DNA from: Actinotalea alkalitolerans
GTDB lineage: Bacteria; Actinomycetota; Actinomycetes; Actinomycetales; Cellulomonadaceae
Assembly: GCF_023369855.1 (NCBI RefSeq)
Contig: NZ_JAMBPP010000011.1
Span: 62,001 to 126,000 of the forward strand
DNA: 64,000 nt
Direction of reading: 5' to 3'
Below the pieces are notes generated by a model that searched no databases, had not been told where the DNA came from, and was given only the letters and a program-made list of their open reading frames with translations. The translations under genes were made by a program, and so were the position numbers. Below, piece after piece: positions 1 through 9,515 of the stretch (within the stretch, counting starts at the first letter, position 1; every line of letters starts with the position of its first letter).

Positions 1-288
1 CTGGGTGGCCAGACCGCCGTCGGCGAGGAGTCGGCTGTAGTTCTCACCGCCGACGAACCCGACGGTCGAGGACAGCGGGCTCCCGCGACCGGTCCAGTCC
101 GAGACGCTCACCCATGCCGCCATCAGGACGGGCACCACCAGGAAGAGCCCGAGGATCACGATCATGGGGGAGATGAAGAGCCACCCGGCCGCCGCCTCGC
201 GGCCCCGGACACCGGAGCGACGAGACGGCGACCGCCGTGGGCTGCGGGCAGACGCGCTGGTCGCCTCCGCACTGCGTGTCGTGGACAT
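1..288 (-). CDS. Sugar ABC transporter permease, N-terminal part (cut by window edge)
   Basis: The first 96 codons of a binding-protein-dependent sugar permease of the MalF/UgpA type (inner-membrane channel subunit). After a Ser/Arg-rich cytoplasmic head there is one strong membrane helix (about residues 36-55, GWLFISPMIVILGLFLVV) followed by a typical 'SVSDWTG' periplasmic stretch. The ATG at 288 shares one base with the stop of the upstream binding-protein gene (TGATG), so the two are translationally coupled. The rest, including the EAA loop, lies outside the window. The substrate is unknown; the neighbouring LacI regulator and debranching enzyme suggest an alpha-glucan or maltodextrin-like sugar (inference). 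Confidence 0.85.
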   Translation of the reverse strand, partial: MSTTRSAEATSASARSPRRSPSRRSGVRGREAAAGWLFISPMIVILGLFLVVPVLMAAWVSVSDWTGRGSPLSSTVGFVGGENYSRLLADGGLATQ

Positions 289-1559
289 CAGCCTGCGGAG
301 TCCAGCACGGCCTGCATGTTGGTCTGGACGGACTGCAGCATCGCCTCGACGTCAGCGGTGCGCAGGCCCTCGATCTGGCCGTTGAAGTCGGCGATGACGT
401 CCGAGGCGCCCTGCACGGTCGGCATCCCGACGGCGAACTCGGCGCTGTCGAGGAACGCGGCCTGCTCCGGGAAGGTGCTGCGGAAGTCGTCACCCGCGGA
501 CTCGACCGAGGGCATGACACCGAACGCCTCGGCGAACTCCGCCTGCTGCTCGGTCGCCGTCAGGAACTCGACCAGGTCGATCGCGGCCTCCTGGTTCGAG
601 CTGTCGGCGGCGATCCCCCAGCAGTTGGTGAACTGCAGGGTGCCCTGACCGGCGGGACCGGCGGGCAACGGCGCCACGAGGTAGCTGACGTCCGGGAAGT
701 CGTTGCGCAGGGCACCGGTGATCCAGTTGCCCTCGATGGTCATCGCGGCGCGCCCGCTGCCGAACGCCTCCCCGCCCCACCCGGTGTCGATGTCGGACGG
801 GAAGGCCGCGATGCCGTCGGTGAGCATGCTCTGGACGAAGGTCAGGGCCTCGATGTTCTCGGGACTGTCCGCGATGGCCTCGGTGCCGTCCTCGCTGACC
901 AGTCCGCCTCCGGCCTGGGCCATGAAGGTCCCGACGCGCTGGTACTCGGGCCCGAACGCGAGCCCGACCTGATCGCCGGTGGTGAGCGCCTCAGCCGCTG
1001 ACCGCAGGCTGTCCCAGTCGGTGGGGACGTCGGCCTCGGTGAGACCTGCCTCGGTCCAGGCGTCCTCGTTGATCACGAGGGCGAGGGTCGAGAAGTCCTT
1101 CGGCGCGCAGTAGAACTCACCGTCGACGGTGAAGTTCTCCTGCAGGGACGGGTAGAAGTCGTCTGCCGAGGCGAGCTCGGACGCGTACGGGTGCAGCGAC
1201 CCGTTGGCCACCCAGCCGGCGAGCTGGTCGGTGCTGGCGTAGAAGACGTCGGGCGGGCTGGCGGCCGCGAAGCCCTGGGCGAGCTCCTGGTTGAGGTCCG
1301 AGGCCACGTTGACGCTCGCGGCGATCCCGGACTGCTCGGACCAGGCGGCGACGGCGGCGTTGACGGCGTCCGTCTCGGCGTCGCCGCTCGAGCCGATGAG
1401 CAGCGTCAGTGAGGCCCCGGTGCCGTCCCCGGTGCCGGGCTCAGCCGTCCCCGCGGGTTCGTCGTCGTCGAAGCTCGAGCCTCCGCCGCAGGCGGTCAGG
1501 GCGAGGGCGCCGCCTGCGATCAGGGCGGTGAGGGTGGTGCTGCGTGCGGTGCGACGCAT
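288..1559 (-). CDS. Sugar ABC transporter substrate-binding lipoprotein
   Basis: 423-aa extracellular solute-binding protein of the MalE/UgpB-like family 1. It starts with a lipoprotein signal peptide with lipobox LTAC (Cys24), then a Gly/Ser/Asp-rich linker. The mature part has family hallmarks such as 'DVFYASTDQLAGW' in the N-lobe, 'AMTIEGNWITGAL' in the hinge region and a C-terminal 'DFNGQIEGLRTADVEAMLQSVQ' helix. The ATG at 1559 is preceded by GGAGACACC, a good ribosome site. It lies 62 bp downstream of the LacI gene and overlaps the permease start by one base, so the three probably form one import operon. No second operator was seen in the 62-bp gap. The ligand cannot be read from sequence. 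Confidence 0.93.
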   Translation of the reverse strand: MRRTARSTTLTALIAGGALALTACGGGSSFDDDEPAGTAEPGTGDGTGASLTLLIGSSGDAETDAVNAAVAAWSEQSGIAASVNVASDLNQELAQGFAAASPPDVFYASTDQLAGWVANGSLHPYASELASADDFYPSLQENFTVDGEFYCAPKDFSTLALVINEDAWTEAGLTEADVPTDWDSLRSAAEALTTGDQVGLAFGPEYQRVGTFMAQAGGGLVSEDGTEAIADSPENIEALTFVQSMLTDGIAAFPSDIDTGWGGEAFGSGRAAMTIEGNWITGALRNDFPDVSYLVAPLPAGPAGQGTLQFTNCWGIAADSSNQEAAIDLVEFLTATEQQAEFAEAFGVMPSVESAGDDFRSTFPEQAAFLDSAEFAVGMPTVQGASDVIADFNGQIEGLRTADVEAMLQSVQTNMQAVLDSAG

Positions 1560-1621
1560 GGTGTCTCCTTCGTCGGTGAAGCGAGGGCGTTCGGTCGGTG
1601 GCGTTCGGGCGGTCGTGCGGG

Positions 1622-2713
1622 TCAGGCGGAGGGGGCCGAGGACTCTCGGACCACGAGGCTCGGGCTGAGCAGGACGTGGTGGTCGTTGCCACGGGCTGTG
1701 GTGGTCGAGGGGCCCTGGTGGCGTGCCGAGAGCTGCTCGAGCAGGAGGCTGAGGGACCGGCCGGCCGCCTCGGTGAGTGGCTGTGCGACGCTCGACAGCC
1801 CGACGGCGCGGGCGACGGGCGTGTCGTCGAAGCCGATGACGGCGGGCGACGGAAGGTCTGCGCGGCGGCCGGTCGGGCCGGCGACGGCGGCGGGTGACCG
1901 GGTCACGGCGAGCGCGCCGAGCGCGAGCGAGTCGCTCGCGCAGACGAAGGCGGTCGGCGAGACGTGGGCCAGCAGACGGTGCGCAGCCTGCGCGCCGTTG
2001 GTGACCCCGTCCAGGACACCGACGTCGAGGGCGTCGAGCTCGTGGTCGGGCACCCCGGCGGCCTGGACGGCGCGACGCCAGCCGAGGCGCCGGTCGTCGC
2101 CGGTGTCCGAGCCTGCGGGCCAGCCGAGGAACGCGATCCGCCGGTGCCCCAGCGACTGCAGGTGCTCGACCGCGGCACGTGTCCCGGCGGCGCCGTCGAC
2201 GTCGACCCAGGCGTGCTCGGGGGCGGTGGCCCCGTCGGCCGGTGGGTCCCAGGGTCGTCCGAAGGTGACGAACGGGACGTCGTGGTCGGCGAGCCACCGG
2301 GTGCGTGGATCGCCGTGGTGGGTCGAGGTCAGGACGAAGGCGTCGATCTCGAGGGTGTCGAGCAGCTCGCTGTACTGGCCGATCTCGGCGTGGTCGTCGG
2401 TCGCGGTGAACAGCATGACCCGGTAGCCGCGGAGCTGTGCCTGCTCGGTCAGGGCGTGCAGGAAGCGGTCCAGGACCGCCCCGTTGATCCCGTCGACCGA
2501 GGGCTGGAGGCGCAGGCCGATCACGCGGGATCGACGGGTGCGCAGCTGGCGGGCCGCCCCGTGGGGCCGGTAGCCGACCTCGTCGATCACGCTCTGCACC
2601 CGTTCGAGCGTCTCGGGGCGCACGAGGTGCGGGGCGTTGAGGACGTTCGAGACGGTCTGGCGGGAGACCGCGGCTCGATCGGCGACGGACTGCAGGGTGG
2701 GACGGCCGTCCAC
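1622..2713 (-). CDS. LacI-family transcriptional regulator
   Basis: 363-aa LacI/GalR-type repressor. The N-terminal helix-turn-helix (TLQSVADRAAVSRQTVSNVLN, residues about 6-26) is followed by the hinge and a periplasmic-binding-protein-like sensor domain ending near 'TPVARAVGLSSVAQPL'. I chose the GTG at 2713 because AAGGAGG lies 5 nt upstream and the HTH then begins at the usual distance; an in-frame ATG further upstream would run through the operators. It is the first gene of the sugar import operon and is divergent from the debranching enzyme. Two matching palindromes at 2758-2771 and 2791-2804 are its likely targets, implying autoregulation and control in both directions. The inducer is unknown. 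Confidence 0.93.
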   Translation of the reverse strand: MDGRPTLQSVADRAAVSRQTVSNVLNAPHLVRPETLERVQSVIDEVGYRPHGAARQLRTRRSRVIGLRLQPSVDGINGAVLDRFLHALTEQAQLRGYRVMLFTATDDHAEIGQYSELLDTLEIDAFVLTSTHHGDPRTRWLADHDVPFVTFGRPWDPPADGATAPEHAWVDVDGAAGTRAAVEHLQSLGHRRIAFLGWPAGSDTGDDRRLGWRRAVQAAGVPDHELDALDVGVLDGVTNGAQAAHRLLAHVSPTAFVCASDSLALGALAVTRSPAAVAGPTGRRADLPSPAVIGFDDTPVARAVGLSSVAQPLTEAAGRSLSLLLEQLSARHQGPSTTTARGNDHHVLLSPSLVVRESSAPSA

Positions 2714-2757
2714 AGACGCCTCCTTGCGCTGGGTGCCCCGTTCTCGCCGGGACTGTA

Positions 2758-2771
2758 TTGGAGCGATCAAA
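2758..2771. promoter_or_regulatory. LacI-type operator, site 1
   Basis: TTGGAGCGATCAAA is a 14-bp imperfect palindrome with the central CG typical of LacI-family operators. It fits TTnGAnCGnTCnAA, the same pattern as site 2, and lies 45 bp upstream of the LacI start. Confidence 0.75.
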
Positions 2772-2790
2772 TCGCGTAGTGTTCGCGGCG

Positions 2791-2804
2791 TTGGATCGCT
2801 CAAA
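2791..2804. promoter_or_regulatory. LacI-type operator, site 2
   Basis: TTGGATCGCTCAAA fits TTnGAnCGnTCnAA with 10 of 14 positions symmetric. Its centre is 33 bp from that of site 1, about three helical turns, and it is 105 bp upstream of the divergent glycosidase start. The pair could bind one tetramer or two dimers on the same DNA face. Confidence 0.75.
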
Positions 2805-2909
2805 TGGATATCCACAGCGTGGATCGCCGAGTCGGGGTTGTCAAGAGCAGAGGCCCCGGCCCCAGATCACGACCTGATCACGAACCTGTGCACCGAGGGG
2901 AAGACACCG

Positions 2910-4955
2910 ATGGAGCTGCAACCGCTTCTGCACGACCTGCTCGCCGCGACCATGGCACCCACCCAGGCATGGTCGGGTCACGACGGGCAGATCCGGGCCG
3001 TCGGTGCTCAGGGGGTCTACCAGGGGGACCTGCGCGTGCTGTCCCAGGCCGTGCTCACGGTCGACGGCCACGAGCCCGAGCCCGTCGCGGCGGGACCTGA
3101 CGGCCCGGGCGTGATCCAGGCCGTCTCGCTGCTGCGTTCCGTGGACGAACCCGGCGCCGACCCGACGGTACGACTGCGCCGGACCCGCACGGTCACCCCT
3201 GGCGCGGTCCGCGAGAGGCTCGAGGTGACCACGGGCACCGCAGCACCTGTCGACCTCACCCTGACCCTCACGCTCGCCTGCGACCTGGCGGAGATGGAGC
3301 CTGTCAAGGCCGGTCGCACCGGTCGGCCACAGGTGGCGCACCTCACCGACGACGGCCTGGCATGGAGCGGTGCCGACGCCGCGGTCCATGTCACGGCACC
3401 AGGGGCCCTCATCGGTCTGGAGGACCCCCGTCACCCGGAGCTGAGCTGGCGGATGACCGCTGCTCCCGGCGTCGCGACGACGGTCACCTGGGAGCTCGGT
3501 GCGAGGACCCCGCAGGCCGTGGTCGTCGCCGGACCGCAGGGGGCCACGTGGTCCACCCCGGAGGTGACCAGCGACGACCGTCGCCTGCCGGCACTCGTCG
3601 GGCAGGCGCTGGACGACCTGAGCACCCTGCGGATGAGCGCCGCCTTCGCCCCGACGGACGTCTTCCTCGCCGCCGGCGCACCGTGGTTCTTCACCCTCTT
3701 CGGACGCGACAGCCTCTGGGCGGCGCGGATGATGCTGCCCCTGGGGACCGAGCTCGCGGCCGGGACCCTGCGGACCCTGGCCGCCCGCCAGGGCACGGTC
3801 GTGGACGTCGAGACCGCCGAGCAGCCCGGGAAGATCCTGCACGAGGTGCGCAGCAAGCCGCTCCCGCTCGGTGACGGCGACCGCGTGCTGCCGCCGCTCT
3901 ACTACGGGACGGTCGATGCCACCCCGCTGTTCGTGTGCCTGCTGCACGACGCCTGGCGCTGGGGGATGCCCGCGGAGGAGGTGTCCGCGCTGCTGCCCGC
4001 CATGGAGGCCGCCCTCGGCTGGATGCGCGACCACGGTGACGCCGACGGGGACGGCTTCCTGGAGTACCTCGACGAGGGGGGCCGTGGCCTGGCGAACCAG
4101 GGGTGGAAGGACTCGGGGGACTCGGTGCAGTGGCGTGACGGCCGGCTGGCGACCGGACCCATCGCCCTGTGCGAGGTGCAGGCCTACGCGCACGAGGCAG
4201 CACGGGCCGGCGCGGACCTGCTCGACGCGTTCGGGCGCCCCGGTGCCGAGGCCTGGCGTGCGTGGGCGGCGGACCTCGCGGTGCGGTTCCGTGAGAGCTT
4301 CTGGGTCACCGACGACGAGGGCGCGTACCCGGCGATCGCCCTGGACGCGGACAAGAAGCCCGTGGACACCCTCACCAGCAACATCGGCCACCTGCTGGGG
4401 ACCGGTCTGCTCGACGCCCAGGAGGAGGCGGAGGTGGCGCGGCGCCTCGGCTCGGCGTCGCTCGACTCCGGGTACGGGCTGCGCACCCTGTCGACCGGTG
4501 CGGACGGGTACTGGCCGCTCCGCTACCACGGTGGTGCGGTGTGGACCCACGACACCGCGATCGCGGTCGCGGGACTGGCACGGTCGGGACACACCGCGGT
4601 CGCTGCGGCGCTGGCTGAGGGCCTGCTGGCGGCAGGGAGCGAGGTCGGCTACCGGCTGCCCGAGCTGCACGGCGGCGACGCGCGCGGCACCGTGCCGTCG
4701 GCGGTGCCGTACCCCGCGGCGTGCCGCCCCCAGGCATGGTCGGCCGCGTCGGCCGTCGTCCTGCTGGTCAGCGGGCTCGGACTGGTCCCGGACGTGCCCG
4801 GTGGCACGTTGCAGGTCTCTCCGACGACCCCCTCTCCGTTCGGGGCGACGCGGATCCGCGGGCTGCGGATCGCGGGCCACGCCCTCGACATCGAGGTCGA
4901 CGCCGCCGGGCACCTCGTCGAGGTCAGGACGCAGGCTCCTCTCGGGCTGCGGTGA
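2910..4955 (+). CDS. Glycogen-debranching-type glycosidase (amylo-alpha-1,6-glucosidase family)
   Basis: 681-aa protein of the COG3408-like family. An N-terminal beta domain (about residues 1-200, with '[19 protein letters not shown]') is followed by an alpha/alpha-barrel catalytic domain with '[11 protein letters not shown]' (near 264), 'GKILHEVR' (near 310) and '[13 protein letters not shown]' (near 398). Characterised relatives cleave alpha-1,6 branch glucose or act on related alpha-glucosides; exact specificity cannot be read. The ATG at 2910 has GAGGGGAAG upstream, and upstream in-frame codons would cross the operator region. Divergent from the LacI gene across two operators, so probably co-regulated with the sugar import operon. 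There is no secretion signal, so it should be cytoplasmic. Confidence 0.85.
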   Translation: MELQPLLHDLLAATMAPTQAWSGHDGQIRAVGAQGVYQGDLRVLSQAVLTVDGHEPEPVAAGPDGPGVIQAVSLLRSVDEPGADPTVRLRRTRTVTPGAVRERLEVTTGTAAPVDLTLTLTLACDLAEMEPVKAGRTGRPQVAHLTDDGLAWSGADAAVHVTAPGALIGLEDPRHPELSWRMTAAPGVATTVTWELGARTPQAVVVAGPQGATWSTPEVTSDDRRLPALVGQALDDLSTLRMSAAFAPTDVFLAAGAPWFFTLFGRDSLWAARMMLPLGTELAAGTLRTLAARQGTVVDVETAEQPGKILHEVRSKPLPLGDGDRVLPPLYYGTVDATPLFVCLLHDAWRWGMPAEEVSALLPAMEAALGWMRDHGDADGDGFLEYLDEGGRGLANQGWKDSGDSVQWRDGRLATGPIALCEVQAYAHEAARAGADLLDAFGRPGAEAWRAWAADLAVRFRESFWVTDDEGAYPAIALDADKKPVDTLTSNIGHLLGTGLLDAQEEAEVARRLGSASLDSGYGLRTLSTGADGYWPLRYHGGAVWTHDTAIAVAGLARSGHTAVAAALAEGLLAAGSEVGYRLPELHGGDARGTVPSAVPYPAACRPQAWSAASAVVLLVSGLGLVPDVPGGTLQVSPTTPSPFGATRIRGLRIAGHALDIEVDAAGHLVEVRTQAPLGLR

Positions 4956-4981
4956 GCGAGGTCCGGGGGGCGGTTGCGCCG

Positions 4982-4987
4982 TACGAT
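4982..4987 (+). promoter_or_regulatory. Predicted -10 box of a leaderless dxs promoter
   Basis: TACGAT ends 6 nt before the dxs ATG and no Shine-Dalgarno is present, so transcription would start at or next to the start codon. Confidence 0.5.
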
Positions 4988-4993
4988 GTCCGG

Positions 4994-6874
4994 ATGGCCA
5001 TCTTGCCCCGGATCACCTCGCCCGAGGACGTGCGGTCGTTGACGCCCGGCCAGCTCCCCGTGCTCGCGACCGAGATCCGTGACTTCCTCGTGCAGTCCGT
5101 GTCCCGTACCGGTGGGCACCTCGGGCCCAACCTCGGTGTGGTCGAGCTGACCCTGGCGATGCACCGGGTCTTCGAGTCGCCACGCGACACGATGGTCTTC
5201 GACACCGGTCACCAGTCGTACGTCCACAAGCTGCTGACCGGACGGACGGACTTCTCGGCGCTGCGCAAGCGCGGGGGGCTCTCGGGCTACCCGAGCCGCT
5301 CGGAGTCCGAGCACGACGTCGTCGAGAACTCCCACGCGTCGACGGCGCTGTCCTGGGCGGACGGGATCGCCAAGGCCTACGCGGTACGGGGTCGTGCGGA
5401 CCGGCACGTCGTGGCGGTCATCGGTGACGGCGCGCTCACCGGAGGGATGGCCTGGGAGGCCCTGAACAACATCGCCGCCTCGCAGGATCGTCGGCTGGTG
5501 ATCATCGTCAACGACAACGGCCGCTCCTACGACCCGACCATCGGCGGTCTCGCGCACCACCTGGACACCCTGCGGACCACGCGCGGCTACGAGAACTTCC
5601 TGGACTGGGGCAAGCGGACCCTGCGCCGCTCGGGTCCGCCAGGACGCCTCGCCTACGGCGCGCTGCACGGCCTCAAGAAGGGCCTCAAGGACGTCGTCGC
5701 GCCCCAGGGGATGTTCGAGGACCTCGGGCTCAAGTACGTCGGTCCGATCGACGGCCACGACATCGCAGCGGTCGAGCAGTCGCTGCGGCGGGCCAAGGCG
5801 TTCGGCGGGCCGGTGATCGTGCACGTCATGACCGAGAAGGGTCGGGGCTACATCCCCGCCGAGCAGGACGTCGCCGACCGGTTCCACGCCGTGGGTCAGA
5901 TCCACCCCGAGACCGGGCTGCCGGTGGCCCCGTCGCGTTTCGGATGGACCTCGGTGTTCGCCGACGAGATGGTTAAGATCGGTCGGCGCAGGTCCGACGT
6001 GGTCGCGATCACCGCGGCGATGCTGCAGCCCGTCGGCCTGGCGCCCTTCGCGACCGAGTTCCCGTCTCGCGCCTTCGACGTCGGGATCGCCGAGCAGCAC
6101 GCCGCGACCTCGGCGGCCGGCATGGCGTTCGCGGGGCTGCACCCCGTCGTCGCGGTCTACGCGACCTTCCTCAACCGCGCGTTCGACCAGGTGCTGCTCG
6201 ACGTGGCCCTGCACAAGGCCGGGGTCACCTTCGTGCTCGACCGCGCAGGACTGACCGGTGAGGACGGCGCCAGCCACAACGGCATGTGGGACATGGCGAT
6301 GCTGCGGATCGTGCCGGGTCTGCGCCTGGCCGCGCCGCGCGACGAGGCGACGCTCCGCTCCGCCCTGCGCACCGCGGTGGACGTCGACGACGGCCCGAGC
6401 GTCGTGCGCTACCCCAAGGGGCCGCTGCCCGAGCCGATCCCCGCGATCGACACCCTCGACGGTGTGGACGTGCTGGCGCGGCACCCAGGCACCGCCGGCC
6501 TGCCCTCGGTGCTCGTCGTCGGGGTGGGCGCACATGCCTCGACGGCCCTCGAGGTGGGCGCCCTGCTCACGGGTGAGGGCATGACGGTCACCGTGGTCGA
6601 CCCGCGGTGGGTCCTGCCGGTCGAGCCCGCCCTGGTCAAGCTCGCCGGTGAGCACGACCACGTGGTGAGCGTCGAGGACGGCGTGGTCGACGGAGGGGTG
6701 GGCTCGCTGCTCGGTCAGCGCTGCGCCGAGGCAGGTCTCGAGGTCGCGGTGCACTGCTTCGGCATCCCGCTCGCCTTCCTCGACCATGCGACGCCGATCC
6801 AGCTCGTCGAGACGCTCCGCCTGCGCGCCGAGGACATCGCGCACGACGTGCTGCCCGCGCTCCGCCAGGCGTAG
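4994..6874 (+). CDS. dxs: 1-deoxy-D-xylulose-5-phosphate synthase
   Basis: 626 aa, the normal length for Dxs. It condenses pyruvate and glyceraldehyde 3-phosphate with thiamine diphosphate, the first step of the methylerythritol phosphate route to isoprenoids, in the cytosol. Visible hallmarks: '[10 protein letters not shown]' near the N terminus, the ThDP/Mg motif [15 protein letters not shown] (near 143-157) with '[14 protein letters not shown]', the Pyr domain '[18 protein letters not shown]', and a C-terminal transketolase domain. The start is set by family alignment ('[19 protein letters not shown]') and by the TACGAT box just upstream. A perfect hairpin covers its stop codon. The isoprenoid supply is relevant to the UbiA prenyltransferase at 36829. 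Confidence 0.97.
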   Translation: MAILPRITSPEDVRSLTPGQLPVLATEIRDFLVQSVSRTGGHLGPNLGVVELTLAMHRVFESPRDTMVFDTGHQSYVHKLLTGRTDFSALRKRGGLSGYPSRSESEHDVVENSHASTALSWADGIAKAYAVRGRADRHVVAVIGDGALTGGMAWEALNNIAASQDRRLVIIVNDNGRSYDPTIGGLAHHLDTLRTTRGYENFLDWGKRTLRRSGPPGRLAYGALHGLKKGLKDVVAPQGMFEDLGLKYVGPIDGHDIAAVEQSLRRAKAFGGPVIVHVMTEKGRGYIPAEQDVADRFHAVGQIHPETGLPVAPSRFGWTSVFADEMVKIGRRRSDVVAITAAMLQPVGLAPFATEFPSRAFDVGIAEQHAATSAAGMAFAGLHPVVAVYATFLNRAFDQVLLDVALHKAGVTFVLDRAGLTGEDGASHNGMWDMAMLRIVPGLRLAAPRDEATLRSALRTAVDVDDGPSVVRYPKGPLPEPIPAIDTLDGVDVLARHPGTAGLPSVLVVGVGAHASTALEVGALLTGEGMTVTVVDPRWVLPVEPALVKLAGEHDHVVSVEDGVVDGGVGSLLGQRCAEAGLEVAVHCFGIPLAFLDHATPIQLVETLRLRAEDIAHDVLPALRQA

Positions 6875-6900
6875 ACCCGCAGGTCGGTCTCGCCTGGCGG
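6862..6900 (+). terminator. Strong hairpin spanning the dxs stop codon
   Basis: CCGCCAGGCG (6862-6871) pairs perfectly with 6891-6900. Inside it AGACC pairs with GGTCT, leaving a single bulged T and an 8-nt loop. The TAG stop (6872-6874) sits in the stem. No U-tract follows, as is usual for actinobacterial hairpin terminators. Confidence 0.7.
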
Positions 6901-6950
6901 GCGGTTCTAACTGGTCTAATCCCGCGCCCTGCGGCATGCGGCATCCTTGG

Positions 6951-6966
6951 TGTGACCGGCATCACG
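6951..6966. promoter_or_regulatory. CRP/GlxR-like site upstream of pflB
   Basis: TGTGACCGGCATCACG matches the CRP/GlxR consensus TGTGA-n6-TCACA except for the last base. It is about 110 bp upstream of the pflB start, in a 200-bp gene-free region that otherwise holds only the dxs hairpin and a possible TAGCGT -10 box at 7032-7037. Confidence 0.6.
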
Positions 6967-7074
6967 ACCGTGGACGAGGTCGGCCCGCAGGTAGGGCCCT
7001 TTGGTCCCAGGTCATCCCATGAGTCCTCGCGTAGCGTCGAGGACACAGGAGCCCGACCCGAGGAGAGCAGCCCG

Positions 7075-9354
7075 ATGGCGATCACCACAGAGCACGGCAC
7101 GGCGGTCACCCCGCAGCCCGAGCGGCCTGTCGACGCATGGCGCGGATACGTCGCCGGCCCGTGGCAGGACGGCATCGACGTCCGAGACTTCATCCAGCGC
7201 AACTACACGCCCTACAACGGGGACGCGGAGTTCCTGGCCGGTCCGACCGAGCGCACGACCGGCATCTGGAACCGGCTGCTGGCCATGTTCCCCGAGGAGC
7301 GCGCCAAGGGCGTCTACGACATCGACGCGAGCACCCCGTCGACGATCACGGCGCACGCACCGGGCTACATCGACGCCGACAACGAGCTGATCGTCGGCCT
7401 GCAGACCGATGCGCCGCTCAAGCGCGCGATCATGCCCTACGGCGGATGGCGCATGGTCGAGGGCGCCCTCAAGACCTACGGCTACGAGGCAGACCCGCAG
7501 ATCGCGAAGATCTTCACCGAGTACCGCAAGACCCACAACTCCGGCGTCTTCGACGTCTACCCGCCCGCAGTGATGGCTGCGCGGCGCTCGCACCTGATCA
7601 CGGGGCTCCCGGACGCCTACGGCCGCGGACGCATCATCGGTGACTACCGCCGTGTCGCCCTGTACGGCGTCGACGCGCTGATCGAGGCGAAGAAGCTCGA
7701 GCGTGCAGAGCTCAACATGGAGCGCTCGACCGAGGACGTCATCCGGGAGCGCGAGGAGAACGCCGAGCAGATCAAGGCACTCGGTGAGCTCAAGGCGATG
7801 GCCGCCTCCTACGGCTACGACATCTCGCGTCCTGCCGGCACGGCTCGTGAGGCCGTGCAGTGGCTCTACTTCGCCTACCTGGGTGCGGTCAAGGAGCAGA
7901 ACGGTGCCGCCATGTCGCTCGGGCGCACCTCGACCTTCCTGGACGTCTACCTGCAGCGTGACCTCGCCGCCGGTGTCATCACCGAGTCCGAGGCCCAGGA
8001 GCTCATCGACGACCTGGTCATCAAGCTGCGGATCGTACGCTTCCTGCGCACCCCCGAGTACGACGCCCTGTTCTCGGGCGACCCGACCTGGGTCACCGAG
8101 TCGATCGGTGGTCTCGGTGAGGACGGGCGGTCGCTGGTCACCAAGACCTCCTTCCGCTACCTGCAGACCCTGTACAACCTGGGCCCGGCCCCTGAGCCGA
8201 ACCTGACGGTCCTGTGGAGCCACAAGCTCCCTGAGGGCTTCAAGCGGTTCTGCGCGCAGGTCTCGATCGACACCTCGGCCATCCAGTACGAGTCGGACGA
8301 CCTGATCCGTCCCGCGTGCGGCGACGACGCGGCGATCGCCTGCTGCGTCTCGGCGATGCGGGTCGGCAAGCAGATGCAGTTCTTCGGCGCTCGGGTCAAC
8401 ATCGCCAAGGCGCTGCTGTACGCGATCAACGGTGGTCGGGACGAGATCTCGGGTACCCAGGTCGCACCGGTCAGCATGCCGATCCAGGGCGAGGTGCTCG
8501 GCTACGACGAGGTCTACGCCGCGTACGACACGCTGCTCGACTGGCTCGCCGAGACCTACGTCGACGCGCTCAACTGCATCCACTGGTCGCACGACAAGTA
8601 CGCCTACGAGCGCATCGAGATGGCCCTGCACGACCGGGCGATCCTGCGCACGCTGGCCTGCGGCATCGCCGGCCTGAGCGTGGCGGCTGACTCGCTCTCC
8701 GCGATGAAGTACGCCACGGTCCGTCCCGTGCGCGACGAGTCAGGACTGGTCGTGGACTACGTGGTCGAGGGTGACTTCCCGACCTTCGGCAACGACGACG
8801 ACCGGGTCGACGAGATCGCCGTCGAGCTGGTGCGCAGCTTCATGGGCAAGATCCGCAAGCAGCCCACCTACCGCGGTGCCCTGCACACGCAGTCGGTCCT
8901 GACGATCACGTCCAACGTCGTCTACGGCAAGCACACCGGCAACACCCCCGACGGGCGTCGCACCGGCGAGCCGTTCGCCCCCGGTGCCAACCCGATGAAC
9001 GGGCGTGACACCCACGGCATGCTCGCCAGCGCCCTCAGCGTGGCGAAGCTGCCCTACGACGACTCGATGGACGGGATCTCCCTGACGTCCACGGTCGTTC
9101 CCTCGGGCCTGGGACGGTCGCGCACCGAGCAGGTCACCAACCTGGTCGGTCTGCTGGACGGGTACACCGTCTCCAACGGGTTCCACGTCAACATCAACGT
9201 GCTCAACCGTGACACGTTGCTCGACGCCATGGAGCACCCGGAGAACTACCCGCAGCTGACCATCCGGGTCTCCGGGTACGCCGTGAACTTCGTCCGGCTC
9301 ACGCGCGAGCAGCAGCTCGACGTGCTGTCGCGGACCTTCCACGGCGGTCTCTGA
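7075..9354 (+). CDS. pflB: Formate C-acetyltransferase (pyruvate formate-lyase)
   Basis: 759 aa, the same size as the E. coli enzyme. It converts pyruvate and CoA to acetyl-CoA and formate by glycyl-radical chemistry and works only without oxygen. The catalytic cysteine pair is present as IACCVS (Cys423-Cys424), and the radical glycine as RVSGYAVNF with Gly734. The ATG at 7075 follows GAGGAGAG. A perfect 17-bp hairpin ends the transcript, and the activase follows 161 bp downstream. A CRP/GlxR-like site lies in the upstream region, suggesting control by cAMP or a related signal (inference). Its presence shows mixed-acid fermentation capacity in this actinomycete. Confidence 0.97.
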   Translation: MAITTEHGTAVTPQPERPVDAWRGYVAGPWQDGIDVRDFIQRNYTPYNGDAEFLAGPTERTTGIWNRLLAMFPEERAKGVYDIDASTPSTITAHAPGYIDADNELIVGLQTDAPLKRAIMPYGGWRMVEGALKTYGYEADPQIAKIFTEYRKTHNSGVFDVYPPAVMAARRSHLITGLPDAYGRGRIIGDYRRVALYGVDALIEAKKLERAELNMERSTEDVIREREENAEQIKALGELKAMAASYGYDISRPAGTAREAVQWLYFAYLGAVKEQNGAAMSLGRTSTFLDVYLQRDLAAGVITESEAQELIDDLVIKLRIVRFLRTPEYDALFSGDPTWVTESIGGLGEDGRSLVTKTSFRYLQTLYNLGPAPEPNLTVLWSHKLPEGFKRFCAQVSIDTSAIQYESDDLIRPACGDDAAIACCVSAMRVGKQMQFFGARVNIAKALLYAINGGRDEISGTQVAPVSMPIQGEVLGYDEVYAAYDTLLDWLAETYVDALNCIHWSHDKYAYERIEMALHDRAILRTLACGIAGLSVAADSLSAMKYATVRPVRDESGLVVDYVVEGDFPTFGNDDDRVDEIAVELVRSFMGKIRKQPTYRGALHTQSVLTITSNVVYGKHTGNTPDGRRTGEPFAPGANPMNGRDTHGMLASALSVAKLPYDDSMDGISLTSTVVPSGLGRSRTEQVTNLVGLLDGYTVSNGFHVNINVLNRDTLLDAMEHPENYPQLTIRVSGYAVNFVRLTREQQLDVLSRTFHGGL

Positions 9355-9363
9355 CACCTCGAC

Positions 9364-9402
9364 CCGAAGGGCGTGGCACCAGGTCGGTGCCACGCCCTTC
9401 GG
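9364..9402 (+). terminator. Perfect 17-bp hairpin after pflB
   Basis: CCGAAGGGCGTGGCACC (9364-9380) pairs with 9386-9402 with no mismatch and a 5-nt loop (AGGTC). It begins 10 nt after the pflB stop. Without a T-run it is a GC-type terminator or an mRNA-stabilising 3' structure separating pflB from pflA. Confidence 0.85.
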
Positions 9403-9515
9403 CGTGCCCGGACCGCTCGGACCTCCCGGGCGGGTGGCGGTCTCAGGGCACGGTCGTCCGACTGCTCGGACATTCGTCCTATGACTTGACGGCCCGCCTG
9501 CGTCAGACTGAGGGC

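Noticed and set aside
2841-4913. Long antisense open frame (690 codons) opposite the debranching enzyme
   Set aside because: No protein family, low-complexity Arg/Gly/Val content, and the plus-strand gene is well supported; it is a high-GC shadow.
4649-6937. 762-codon antisense frame opposite dxs
   Set aside because: Shadow of dxs with no recognisable domain.
9486-9509. TTGACG and CAGACT as a standard -35/-10 promoter for pflA
   Set aside because: The spacer is only 12 bp, too short for a housekeeping promoter; CAGACT alone may serve as a leaderless -10.
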